A DNA stretch of 64,000 nt from Streptomyces candidus (GTDB lineage: Bacteria; Actinomycetota; Actinomycetes; Streptomycetales; Streptomycetaceae): the NCBI RefSeq assembly GCF_014207445.1, contig NZ_JACHEM010000010.1, forward strand, positions 1 to 64,000, in the 5' to 3' direction. Positions 16,244 to 24,828 of the stretch are shown here, piece after piece. Position 1 is the first letter of the stretch, and every line of letters begins with the position of its first letter. The translations under genes and the position numbers were made by a program. Below the pieces are notes generated by a model that ran no database searches, was not told the DNA's origin, and worked only from the letters and a program-made list of their open reading frames with translations.

Positions 16244-18235
16244 GTGCGGATCGGACTGCTCACGGAGGGTGGTTATCCGTTTGCCACCGGTGAGTCCAGG
16301 TTCTGGTGCGACCGGCTCGTGCGCGGGCTCACGCGGCACGAGTTCGACGTCTACGCCCTGAGCCGCAGCGAGGACCAGGAGGAGCAGGGCTGGGTTGCGC
16401 TCCCTCCGCAGGTCCAGCGCGTGCGGACGGCTCCGCTGTGGTCCTCCGAGGCGGACTTCAGGACGTCGTACGGACGGCTCGGGGCGCGCTCCCACGGGCG
16501 GCGCGAACGCCGGAGGTTCGACGAGCACTTCGGGGCACTGGTGTCGGCCGTCTGCGCGGGGGTGACGGCGGGTGCGCGCGCTCCGGGCCCGGCCGGGACC
16601 GCCCGTGCGTCCGCTGCGGCGTCCGCGGGGGAACGGTTCGCGGCGGGCCTCTACGGTCTTGCCGAACTCGCCCGCGAGAAGGGCGGCGTGCACACCGCCC
16701 TGCGCTCCGAGCGCGCCGTGCGCGCCCTGGAACGCGCCTGCCGCGCGCCGGGCGCACCCCGCGTCGTGCAGACCGCGAAGGTCTCCGACCACCTCGTCCT
16801 CGCCGACCTCCTGGAACGCCTCCTGCGTCCGCTCTCCCTCGACTGGTGCGACGAGGGCGAGGGCGGCCTCGGGGCGGTCGACCTCTGCCACGCGGCATCT
16901 GCGGGCGCGGCGGCACTGCCGGGACTGCTGGCCAAGCGGTTCTTCGGCGTACCGCTGCTGGTCACCGAGTACGGCGTGCAGCTGCGGGCGCACTACCTCG
17001 CCGCGCAGGAGGCCGAGCTGAGCGCCCCGGTGCGCACGCTCCTGGCCGGCTTCCACGGGCTGCTCGCCGCCGAGGTGTACGCCCAGGCCGCCGTGATCAC
17101 CCCCGGCAACGCCCACGCACGGCGCTGGCAGGAACGCTGCGGCGCCGACCGCAGCAAGCTGCGCACCGTCTACCCGGGCATGGATCCCGCGCGGTTCGCC
17201 GCCGTCGGCGAGACCGACGGGACGGGGGCGGACGGCACGCTGGTGTGGGTGGGCCGGATCGAACCCGCCAAGGACCTGGTCGCCCTGCTGCACGCCTTCG
17301 CGCAGGTCCGCGCGGCCGAGCCCGGCGCCCGGCTGCGCATCGTGTCCGCGCCGGTCGTGGACGCGTCCTCCGCCGCCTACCTCGCGCACTGCCGGGCGCT
17401 CGCCGCGCACCTCTTCCCCGACGAGGCCGTCGACGCCCGTACGGAGGGGGAGAGCCCCGTCCTCTTCGAGGAACTCGGGGGGCCCGGCGCAGCCGAGCCG
17501 GCGGACGCGTACGCGTCCGGCTCGGTGGTCGTGCTGTCGAGCGTGGTCGAGGGCTTTCCGGTCAGCCTCGTCGAGGCGTTGTTCTGCGGCCGGGCGACGG
17601 TGTCGACCGACGTGGGTGCCGTCGTGGAAGTCGTCGGCGGTACCGGGCTGGTGGTGCCGCCGCGCAACCCGCGCGCCCTCGCGGACGCCTGCCTGGCACT
17701 GTTGCGCGACCCCGAGCGCCGGGCGCGCCTGGGCGCGGCGGGGCGGGCGCGGGCCCTCGAACTGTTCACCGTCGAGCAGAACCTGGCCGCCTTTCGCGAC
17801 ATCTATCTGGAGCTGGTCTCGCACTGCCCGGTGCGGCGGGAACCGGCGGACGGGGAACCGCTGCCGTTCGCGCTGGCCGCCGAGGCGTATGTGCCGGGCG
17901 CCTGGACGGGCGGTGCGCACGGTGCCACCGGGCCACGCGGCACCGGGCCCGGCAGCACCGCGTTCCCACACGCCGGCGGGAGCGGGGCGACCGGGCCGCG
18001 GGGCGGGCTGGCGGTCCTGACCGACCGCGCGACCGAGGACCCGCTGCCGGACGACGCCCCGGCAGACGACCCGGCGCACCGCGTGTCCGACCGGGAGCGG
18101 CGCACCACCGGGCCGGGTGACCGGCCCTCCGGACCCGGAAAGCGGACACCCGGACCGGGCGACCGCCTTGCCGACCCGGCCGCCCGCCCCGGCGCGGCCG
18201 ACACCACCGATTCCGTACGGGAGGTACGCCCATGA
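16244..18235 (+). CDS. PelF-like DUF3492 family 4 glycosyltransferase
   Basis: A 663-aa cytosolic retaining GT-B glycosyltransferase. The N-terminus RIGLLTEGGYPFATGESRFW matches the DUF3492 domain of PelF-type enzymes. The GT4 half shows VWVGRIEPAKDLVALLHAF and the donor-binding E-x7-E element EGFPVSLVE, followed by GLVVPPRNPRALADA. PelF uses UDP-sugars, probably UDP-GalNAc, to build Pel polysaccharide. A Gly/Pro/Thr-rich tail of about 110 residues is an unusual addition. GTG 16244 follows GGGAG. The stop overlaps the next gene's ATG by four nt (ATGA), implying translational coupling. Confidence 0.85.
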   Translation: MRIGLLTEGGYPFATGESRFWCDRLVRGLTRHEFDVYALSRSEDQEEQGWVALPPQVQRVRTAPLWSSEADFRTSYGRLGARSHGRRERRRFDEHFGALVSAVCAGVTAGARAPGPAGTARASAAASAGERFAAGLYGLAELAREKGGVHTALRSERAVRALERACRAPGAPRVVQTAKVSDHLVLADLLERLLRPLSLDWCDEGEGGLGAVDLCHAASAGAAALPGLLAKRFFGVPLLVTEYGVQLRAHYLAAQEAELSAPVRTLLAGFHGLLAAEVYAQAAVITPGNAHARRWQERCGADRSKLRTVYPGMDPARFAAVGETDGTGADGTLVWVGRIEPAKDLVALLHAFAQVRAAEPGARLRIVSAPVVDASSAAYLAHCRALAAHLFPDEAVDARTEGESPVLFEELGGPGAAEPADAYASGSVVVLSSVVEGFPVSLVEALFCGRATVSTDVGAVVEVVGGTGLVVPPRNPRALADACLALLRDPERRARLGAAGRARALELFTVEQNLAAFRDIYLELVSHCPVRREPADGEPLPFALAAEAYVPGAWTGGAHGATGPRGTGPGSTAFPHAGGSGATGPRGGLAVLTDRATEDPLPDDAPADDPAHRVSDRERRTTGPGDRPSGPGKRTPGPGDRLADPAARPGAADTTDSVREVRP

Positions 18236-19686
18236 CCACGCAGACGGCAGATCCGACGGGCATGGCGGAGACCCCCGCACACGGGCTGGACCTGTCCGGC
18301 GCGACGGCCGTCGCCCCCCGCCTGCCGGTGCAGCCCGCCGACGCTTCGAAGTCGGCGCCCGCTGCGCAGGCGACAACGGTGGTGCAGTCCGTGGCCGGCG
18401 TGCAGGCGGGGGCCGGAAGGCCGCCGGTGGGCAGCGGGCGGCCCGTCGCCACCGTGCAGGCTCCGGCCGGCCGCCGTACGGAGACCGACGGGCGGACACG
18501 GACGCCCCGCTGGGCCGCGGTGGCCGGGCGCGGTGAGGTGTCCGGGCAGGCCGCGGCGTCGGTGCGGACCGCGGCACGCGTGCCGTCCGCCGTCGCCCCG
18601 CAGACGCCCGCCGACCCCGTCCGTGTGCTCATGCACCGGCACCGCGAGCTGTGCGAGCGCGCCGTGGACCCCCTGGAGATCGCCGCCGGGCTCGAAGCGC
18701 ACGGCGTGACCGACCGCACCGCCGCCCGCTTCCGCCACCGGGACGTCTTCTCGCTCGCCGAGGAGCTCTACGCGCGCGTCCCCCGTGCCGACGAGGAGGA
18801 CGCCACCGCACACGCTCCGGCACCCCCCGTGCGCGACGGCTCGCTGCCGACCGGGTGGGCGGCGTACGCACTCCTGCCGGGAGCGCTGTGCGCCCTCACC
18901 CTGCTCGGCGCGGGCCGGGCGGCCGGCGGGCTGCGTGTCGCCCTGCTCGTCACCGGGGCCCTGGCCACCGCCCTCGCTCTCCTGCTGTGCCTGCGTCACG
19001 GGCCGCTCCGCGCCGACGGACACACCTCGTGGGCGCGTACCGGCTGGCTGCTGCTGTACGCGGTGCTGGGCGACGGCGTGCTGACGCGTCTGCTCGGCGA
19101 CGGGCCCCTGTGGACGCCCGCACCGGCCGCTCTCCTCGGGCTCGCGGCAGCTCTGGCGCCCGCCGCCTGGTGTGCCCGGCTGCTGACCGTACAGGCGCGT
19201 CGCAGACTCACCGTGAGCCGCGGCACCGAGGACTTCGGGTCGGCTGTCCGGCCGTTGCTGTTCGGCGTGTTCGGGCTGTACGCGGCCGCGCTGACGCTGC
19301 TGCTGTACGGCGCGTCCCGGCTCGGCATCGGCGGAGGCCTCGCCGTCTCGGCCCTCGCGGTCGGGGCCCTGCTCTTCCTGGCCAGACTGCTCGCCGTGCA
19401 CGGCCTGCCGGACGCGGGCTCCATGGGGCTCACCTTCGCCTGCGCCGCCGAAATCACCCTCCTCGGCTCCGTGCTCGCCTCGCGGCTTCCCGGGTGCGAG
19501 GCGCTGGCCGGGCCGGTGCGGCACGCGGTGCGCGCTTGGGGCGCGGGAGCAGTGCCCGCCTTCGCCTGCGGAGCCGCCGCACTGGGTCTCCTGGCGCACG
19601 CGGCAGTCGCCCTGTCCCAGGCCTCCGCACATGCGGCGGCCCCCGCGCCCACGGGCGGCACCGCACGGGCGGGGCGGCGCGGCTGA
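18232..19686 (+). CDS. Polytopic membrane protein of the glycosyltransferase cluster
   Basis: Encodes 484 aa. Residues 1-125 are disordered and Ala/Gly/Thr-rich. A helical soluble segment at 130-185 contains LMHRHRELCERAVDPLEIAA and a REX-type helix FRHRDVFSLAEELYARV. About eight hydrophobic helices follow between 209 and 463. It overlaps the glycosyltransferase by ATGA, so the two are probably made together. By position it could export or polymerise the glycan, as PelG/PelE do in Pel systems, but I see no clear sequence match to PelG. Its function is not assigned. Confidence 0.75.
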   Translation: MTTQTADPTGMAETPAHGLDLSGATAVAPRLPVQPADASKSAPAAQATTVVQSVAGVQAGAGRPPVGSGRPVATVQAPAGRRTETDGRTRTPRWAAVAGRGEVSGQAAASVRTAARVPSAVAPQTPADPVRVLMHRHRELCERAVDPLEIAAGLEAHGVTDRTAARFRHRDVFSLAEELYARVPRADEEDATAHAPAPPVRDGSLPTGWAAYALLPGALCALTLLGAGRAAGGLRVALLVTGALATALALLLCLRHGPLRADGHTSWARTGWLLLYAVLGDGVLTRLLGDGPLWTPAPAALLGLAAALAPAAWCARLLTVQARRRLTVSRGTEDFGSAVRPLLFGVFGLYAAALTLLLYGASRLGIGGGLAVSALAVGALLFLARLLAVHGLPDAGSMGLTFACAAEITLLGSVLASRLPGCEALAGPVRHAVRAWGAGAVPAFACGAAALGLLAHAAVALSQASAHAAAPAPTGGTARAGRRG

Positions 19687-19931
19687 GCGGCCGGCGCCAC
19701 CGCGCCACGAGCTCCAAAACCTCCTCCACGAGAAGGTTCGCAGCCCCCTTCCTCCCACCGCGGAGTCCGGACCGTTCGTCCTGACAAAGGGCCCCGGCCC
19801 GGCAAAAGACTCCGGCTGTCGCGAAGCCGACGACGCCACAGCCGGCGCTCCACCCCCACCCGTCCCTGTTCGCTCCTGCACCACCGATCACCACCGCACA
19901 CCCCGTACAACACCCCCAAGGAGAACGACAC
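19687..19931 (+). other. Intergenic region before epimerase with 8-bp hairpin
   Basis: 245 nt with C-rich composition. CCGGCTGT (19812-19819) pairs with ACAGCCGG (19838-19845). A promoter for the epimerase pair is likely here because the spacing breaks the operon, but no strong -35/-10 is seen. Confidence 0.35.
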
Positions 19932-20000
19932 ATGAACCCCCCACCCCCTCTCCCCGTGCAGCCCGTGCGCGTCCGTCGGCACCGAGGGGACGCACGATGA
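19932..20000 (+). CDS. 22-codon leader ORF coupled to the epimerase
   Basis: ATG 19932 follows an excellent ribosome site (AAGGAG, seven nt spacing) and encodes 22 residues, MNPPPPLPVQPVRVRRHRG then DAR. The proline run near the start and the Arg-rich end would slow ribosomes. Its TGA overlaps the ATG of the epimerase gene (ATGA at 19997-20000), so the epimerase, whose own ribosome site is weak, may depend on this leader for translation. No homology is claimed. The peptide may be purely regulatory. Confidence 0.55.
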   Translation: MNPPPPLPVQPVRVRRHRGDAR

Positions 20001-21004
20001 GGGTTCTGCTGCTCGGCGCCAACGGATACCTCGGCCGCTTCGTCGCGGACCGCCTCCTCGCCGACCCCGCCGTCCAGCTCACCGCCCTCGGTCGGGGCGA
20101 CGACGCCGACGTACGGTTCGACCTCGCCACCGGCAGCCCGGGAGCGCTCACCCGCTTCCTGGACGCCGTGCACCCCGGCGTCGTCGTCAACTGCGCCGGG
20201 GCCACCCGGGGCGGCGCCCGCGACCTGACCCGGCACAACACCGTCGCCGTCGCCACCGTCTGCGAGGCCCTGCGCCGCAGCGGCTGCGGGGCGCGGCTGG
20301 TCCAGCTCGGCTGTGCCGCCGAGTACGGGCCCTCCCAGCCGGGATCGTCCACCGCGGAGGACGCGGTGCCGCGCCCCGGCGGACCGTACGGCGTCAGCAA
20401 GCTCGCCGCCACGGAACTCGTCCTCGGCTCGGGCCTGGACGCCGTCGTCCTGCGGGTCTTCTCACCGGTCGGCCCCGGCACCCCGGCCGGTTCCCCGCTC
20501 GGCCGGCTCGCCGAGGCCATGCGCCGCGCCATGCAGTCCGGCGACGGCGAGCTCAAGCTCAGCGGACTCGGCGTGCAGCGCGACTTCGTCGACGTACGGG
20601 ACGTGGCGCGCGCCGTGCACGCCGCCTCGCTGTCCGCCGCCCAGGGCGTCGTCAACATCGGCACCGGCCGCGCGGTGCGGCTGCGCGACGCCGCCGCCGT
20701 CCTCGCCCGGGTCGCCGGGTACGGCGGGGCGCTGCACGAACTGGACGCCCCCAACGGGTACTCCAGCTCCGCCGCCGCCAGCGCCGCCATGCGCAACGGC
20801 GGCGTCCCGACCATCGGTGCGCCCCGGCCCTCGGACGCGCTCACCGAGCACCTCGGGGCGGCCCCGTACCCGTACCCCGACGGGTGCGGCAGCTGGCAGC
20901 AGGCCGACGTGCGCACGGCCCGCGACCGGCTGGGCTGGCGGCCCCGGATCAACCTGGAGGAATCGCTCGCGGACATCTGGATGGAGGCGGCGTGCCGCAT
21001 CTGA
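19997..21004 (+). CDS. NAD-dependent epimerase/dehydratase (extended SDR)
   Basis: A 335-aa extended SDR. The Rossmann motif GANGYLG is at 7-13 and the catalytic YGVSK at about 131-135. Mid-domain sequence FVDVRDVARAVHAAS and GVVNIGTGRAVRLRDAA follows the GalE/RmlD-like sugar-nucleotide pattern, with a C-terminal substrate part ending WRPRINLEESLADIW. In this cluster the likely job is to interconvert or make the UDP-sugar, such as UDP-GlcNAc to UDP-GalNAc, used by the glycosyltransferase; this is inferred from context. ATG 19997 is chosen on the Rossmann start. It overlaps the leader ORF at its 5' end and the next gene by 13 nt at its 3' end. Confidence 0.82.
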   Translation: MRVLLLGANGYLGRFVADRLLADPAVQLTALGRGDDADVRFDLATGSPGALTRFLDAVHPGVVVNCAGATRGGARDLTRHNTVAVATVCEALRRSGCGARLVQLGCAAEYGPSQPGSSTAEDAVPRPGGPYGVSKLAATELVLGSGLDAVVLRVFSPVGPGTPAGSPLGRLAEAMRRAMQSGDGELKLSGLGVQRDFVDVRDVARAVHAASLSAAQGVVNIGTGRAVRLRDAAAVLARVAGYGGALHELDAPNGYSSSAAASAAMRNGGVPTIGAPRPSDALTEHLGAAPYPYPDGCGSWQQADVRTARDRLGWRPRINLEESLADIWMEAACRI

Positions 21005-21804
21005 GTACCCCCGGCGCCGTCCGCCCCGCCATCGGGGCGGACCGGCCCGGGATCGGCGTCCCCGGATACGCGCACCCGCTCCTCGCGCCGGTGGAATGGG
21101 CCGAACTCCTGCGGTTCTCCAGGCCGTACGCGGCGGGGCCGGGGCTCGCGGCCCCGCTGCACTGGACCGTGCTCAACGTCGCCGAGGGGCCGGGCGCCCG
21201 TCCCGACCCGCACTGCCTCGAAGCCGTGGGGCGGCTGCGCAATGCGGGACTCAGGGTGCTCGGACACCTCGATGCGACGTACGGAGCGAGGGACTTCGGC
21301 GAGTTGATCTCCGACGCCCAGCGCTTCCTGGACTGGTACCGGGTCGACGGCTTCTACCTCGACCGGTGTTCCGGCGAGCGGGCAGAACTGCCCGCGACCC
21401 GGCGGCTCACCGGCATTCTGCGGACGATGCTCCGGGGGACGGATGCCCTCGACGGCGGCCGGCTCGTCCTCGGGCACGGCACCCATCCGTACGCCGGGTT
21501 CGCCGAGACCGCCGACCAGTTGGTGACGTTCGCCGGTCCGTGGACGGACTACCGGTGGTCGCAGGCGGCCGAATGGACGGCCTCCTACCCGGCCTCCCGG
21601 TTCTGCCACCTGGTGCACGGAGTGCCGCGCACGCATCTGGAGGAGGCGCTGCGCATCGCCCGCTGGCAGGGTGCCGGGACGATCTGGTTCACCGACCGCA
21701 CGGACCGGGACAGGGCCGGTGAGCAGGTGGGCAGCCCTTGGGAGGCACTGCCCGGCTACTGGGACGAAATCGTCTCGCGGATCGGACCGGGTGTCTCGGA
21801 ATGA
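20992..21804 (+). CDS. Spherulation-specific family 4 (Spherulin4-like) protein
   Basis: Encodes 270 aa with a TIM-barrel glycosidase-like pattern typical of Spherulin4/GH135: GVPGYAHPLLAPVEWAELLR, then NVAEGPGARPDP, LRVLGHLDATYGARDFGELI, and the active-site strand VDGFYLDR. GH135 Sph3 cleaves alpha-1,4-GalNAc in fungal galactosaminogalactan, and PelA carries a related hydrolase. In the family strand I expect Asp-Glu, but here D124 is followed by R125, so activity is uncertain. No signal peptide is evident. GTG 20992 follows GGAGG and overlaps the epimerase stop by 13 nt. Confidence 0.78.
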   Translation: MPHLSTPGAVRPAIGADRPGIGVPGYAHPLLAPVEWAELLRFSRPYAAGPGLAAPLHWTVLNVAEGPGARPDPHCLEAVGRLRNAGLRVLGHLDATYGARDFGELISDAQRFLDWYRVDGFYLDRCSGERAELPATRRLTGILRTMLRGTDALDGGRLVLGHGTHPYAGFAETADQLVTFAGPWTDYRWSQAAEWTASYPASRFCHLVHGVPRTHLEEALRIARWQGAGTIWFTDRTDRDRAGEQVGSPWEALPGYWDEIVSRIGPGVSE

Positions 21805-21867
21805 GAAGGGGCGTGGCAGTGTTACGGGGAGAACAACCGTATTGATATACCGACCAACGGAGTTCCC

Positions 21868-23046
21868 GTGTCGCTGCCACCCCTGGTCGAGCCCGCTGCC
21901 GAGCTCACCGTTGACGAGGTCCGTCGGTACTCCCGCCACCTGATCATCCCGGACGTCGGGATGGACGGGCAGAAGCGCCTGAAGAACGCCAAGGTGCTTG
22001 CCGTGGGTGCCGGCGGCCTCGGGTCGCCCGCTCTGATGTACCTGGCCGCCGCCGGAGTCGGCACGCTCGGCATCGTCGAGTTCGACGAGGTCGACGAATC
22101 GAACCTCCAGCGCCAGATCATCCACAGTCAGGCCGACATCGGCCGCTCGAAGGCCGAATCCGCGAAGGACTCGGTCCTCGGCATCAACCCCTACGTGAAC
22201 GTCGTCCTGCACGAAGAGCGGCTCGAAGCCGAGAACGTGATGGAGATCTTCTCCCAGTACGACCTCATCGTCGACGGCACGGACAACTTCGCGACGCGCT
22301 ACCTGGTCAACGACGCGTGCGTGCTGCTGAACAAGCCGTACGTCTGGGGTTCGATCTACCGCTTCGACGGCCAGGCGTCCGTGTTCTGGTCGGAGCACGG
22401 CCCCTGCTACCGCTGCCTGTACCCGGAGCCCCCGCCGCCGGGCATGGTCCCCAGCTGCGCCGAGGGCGGCGTGCTGGGTGTGCTCTGCGCGTCGATCGGC
22501 TCGATCCAGGTCACCGAGGCCATCAAGCTCCTCGCCGGCATCGGCGACCCGCTGGTCGGCCGCCTGATGATCTACGACGCCCTGGAGATGCAGTACCGCC
22601 AGGTCAAGGTCCGCAAGGACCCCGACTGCGCGGTCTGCGGCGCGAACCCGACCGTCACCGAGCTCATCGACTACGAGGCCTTCTGCGGCGTCGTGTCCGA
22701 GGAGGCCCAGGAGGCGGCGGCCGGCTCCACGATCACTCCCAAGCAGCTCAAGGAGTGGATCGACGCGGACGAGAAGATCGAGATCATCGACGTCCGCGAG
22801 CCGAACGAGTACGAGATCGTCTCGATTCCCGGCGCGAAGCTGATCCCCAAGGGCGAGTTCCTGATGGGCACCGCCCTGGAGAACCTCCCGCAGGACAAGA
22901 AAATCGTCTTGCACTGCAAGACGGGTGTCCGCAGTGCGGAAGTCCTCGCCGTCCTAAAGTCGGCGGGCTTCTCGGACGCCGTGCACGTCGGCGGCGGCGT
23001 GATCGGCTGGGTCCACCAGATCGAGCCGGAGAAGCCGGTCTACTAG
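21868..23046 (+). CDS. moeZ: Adenylyltransferase/sulfurtransferase MoeZ
   Basis: A 392-aa fusion of an E1-like ThiF/MoeB domain (about 1-275) and a C-terminal rhodanese domain (about 290-392). VGAGGLGSPAL binds ATP, paired CxxC motifs at 180/183 and 254/257 hold zinc, and the rhodanese Cys350 sits in HCKTGVRS. MoeZ adenylates and then thiocarboxylates sulfur-carrier proteins used for molybdopterin, thiamine, cysteine and tRNA sulfur. GTG 21868 follows GGAG. moaE at 54529 is a possible pathway partner. The gene ends in a terminator overlapping the convergent peptidase gene. Confidence 0.95.
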   Translation: MSLPPLVEPAAELTVDEVRRYSRHLIIPDVGMDGQKRLKNAKVLAVGAGGLGSPALMYLAAAGVGTLGIVEFDEVDESNLQRQIIHSQADIGRSKAESAKDSVLGINPYVNVVLHEERLEAENVMEIFSQYDLIVDGTDNFATRYLVNDACVLLNKPYVWGSIYRFDGQASVFWSEHGPCYRCLYPEPPPPGMVPSCAEGGVLGVLCASIGSIQVTEAIKLLAGIGDPLVGRLMIYDALEMQYRQVKVRKDPDCAVCGANPTVTELIDYEAFCGVVSEEAQEAAAGSTITPKQLKEWIDADEKIEIIDVREPNEYEIVSIPGAKLIPKGEFLMGTALENLPQDKKIVLHCKTGVRSAEVLAVLKSAGFSDAVHVGGGVIGWVHQIEPEKPVY

Positions 23047-23062
23047 GACCACTTCGCACCAG

Positions 23063-23108
23063 CGGCGGCGGGCACTACGAGCAGACGGTGCCCGCCGCCG
23101 GTATTTTC
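23063..23108 (+). terminator. Intrinsic terminator of moeZ
   Basis: A perfect 13-bp stem (23063-23075 with 23088-23100), a 12-nt loop and a TATTTT tail. It overlaps the last codons of the convergent peptidase gene. Confidence 0.75.
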
Positions 23109-24688
23109 CCGTCCAGCAGGTACGCGTCCACGACCTGCCGCACGCAGGCGTTCCCCGACGGGTACGCGCCGTGCCCCTCGCCCTTGTAGGTCACGTGCAC
23201 GCCGACCTGCGGGCCCAGTTCCTCCGCCATCCGCAGCGATCCCTCGAACGGGGTCGCCGGGTCGCCCGTCCCTCCGACGACCAGGACCGGTGCGGCACCG
23301 GGGGCCGACACCTCCGGCGTCTCGTGCGCCCCCGGCACGGGCCAGGACGCGCACCAGCCCGCCAGGTCCCAGGCCAGGTAGGGCCCGAAGACGGGGGACA
23401 CCTTACGGAAGTCCGCCAGGTGCCTGGCCCGGACCTCGTCGGCGCTCACCCGGCCCTTGGTGTCGGCGCAGGAGATGGCGCGCTGCGAGTGGTGCGCGGT
23501 GCTGTAGTGCCCCTGCCCGTCCCGGTCGTTGTAGGAATCGGCCAGGCGCAGCAGCGGTGTCCCGTCGCCCCGCTCGGCGGCCGACAGGGCCTCGGTCAGG
23601 GCGGGCCAGCTGCTCCTGCTGTAGAGCGGGGCGATGATGCCGGTCAGCGCCAGACTCTGGGTGAGCCGGCGTCCCGGGCCGGCGGGCAGCGGAGCCGCGT
23701 CGAGCCGCTCCAGCAAACGCACCACGCGTGCCGTGCCCGCCCGGGGCGTCGTACCGCCGCTGCGGAAGTAGTTGTCGAGGGCCCGCTGGAAGCCGAGGGC
23801 CTGGTTGCGGGAGTGCCCCACGAGGCCGGCGGACGGGTCGATGACCGCGTCCAGGACCAGCCGCCCCACCCGCTTCGGGAACAAGTGCGCGTACACACCT
23901 CCCAGTTCGGTACCGTACGAGAAGCCGAGGTAGTGCAGCTGCTCGTCGCCGAGGACCTGGCGCAGCACGTCCAGGTCACGGGCGGCGCCGGTGGTGCCGA
24001 CGTGCGGGAGAATTTTGCCGGAGCGTTCTGCGCAGCCCGCGCCGAACGCCTTCGCGTCGGCGAAGTACGCCTTCTCCTCGGCGGGGGTGTCCGGGGTGGA
24101 GTCCAGGGCGAGCGAGGCCTCCGTCGCACGGTCGTCCCGGCAGACCACCTCGGAGCTGTCCGCCACCCCGCGGGGGTCGAAGCCGACCAGGTCGTAACGC
24201 CCGCGCAGGGTGCCGAAATGTTCGCCCATGGCGGGCAGGGTGGCGACCCCTGAGCCGCCGGGCCCGCCGAAGTTGAACAGGAGCGAGCCGATCCGCTTGG
24301 CGTCGCCGCCCGACGCGCGCGTCCGGATCAGGGCGATGCCCAGGGTCTCGCCGGCCGGGTTCCGGTAGTCCAGCGGGACTTGTGCGGTGGCGCACTGCCA
24401 CTCGCCGCCGGGGGCCACTGCTTCGGCGCCGCGCGCCTTCACCGGGGCGGCGCACGCCTTCCAGGAGAGCTTCTGGTTCCTGACGGCGGCGGGCAGGGCC
24501 GACTCGGAGGACGCGGAGCCCTTCGGGTCGGACGCGGTCGGACGCTCGGACGCGGGCCGCCCGTCGTCGGTGGCCCCCGGTCGCGGCGGCCCGCCGTCCG
24601 TACTGCACCCGGTGGCGGCGACAGCGGTCAGGACCACCGCCGCCACCCACGCGTTCGCCCGTGCTCGTACCGCCCCGCGCCGCGTCAT
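23075..24688 (-). CDS. Secreted lipoprotein S33 peptidase (tripeptidyl aminopeptidase-like)
   Basis: Encodes 537 aa. The N-terminus MTRRGAVRARANAWVAAVVL then TAVAATGCS is a lipoprotein signal with the lipobox Cys, so the enzyme is probably anchored outside the membrane. The catalytic region has LLFNFGGPGGSG, YDLVGFDPRGV and the nucleophile elbow GFSYGTELGG, with a C-terminal VVGGTGDPATPFEG and KGEGHGAYPSG carrying the Asp and His. This is the Streptomyces SlpD/SlpE/Tap family that trims tripeptides. It is 140 nt from a close paralog on the same strand. ATG 24688 places the signal peptide at the very N-terminus. Confidence 0.88.
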   Translation of the reverse strand: MTRRGAVRARANAWVAAVVLTAVAATGCSTDGGPPRPGATDDGRPASERPTASDPKGSASSESALPAAVRNQKLSWKACAAPVKARGAEAVAPGGEWQCATAQVPLDYRNPAGETLGIALIRTRASGGDAKRIGSLLFNFGGPGGSGVATLPAMGEHFGTLRGRYDLVGFDPRGVADSSEVVCRDDRATEASLALDSTPDTPAEEKAYFADAKAFGAGCAERSGKILPHVGTTGAARDLDVLRQVLGDEQLHYLGFSYGTELGGVYAHLFPKRVGRLVLDAVIDPSAGLVGHSRNQALGFQRALDNYFRSGGTTPRAGTARVVRLLERLDAAPLPAGPGRRLTQSLALTGIIAPLYSRSSWPALTEALSAAERGDGTPLLRLADSYNDRDGQGHYSTAHHSQRAISCADTKGRVSADEVRARHLADFRKVSPVFGPYLAWDLAGWCASWPVPGAHETPEVSAPGAAPVLVVGGTGDPATPFEGSLRMAEELGPQVGVHVTYKGEGHGAYPSGNACVRQVVDAYLLDGKIPAAGTVCS

Positions 24689-24828
24689 GACAGGCCCCCC
24701 GTCGCACTGCTCCCCGTATCCGCTCCGAGTTCGAAAGCAAGTGCCCACATCCTAGGCGCGACCACTGACAGTGACGGAAAGCCCGTGCGGGGCCCGTTGC
24801 GTGCCACCTCGCAGGCCCGCAGGAGGGC

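Noticed and set aside
19888..22914. Minus-strand open frame of about 1000 codons over epimerase, spherulin and moeZ
   Set aside because: The opposite strand holds well-supported enzymes; the frame has no domains and an atypical composition.
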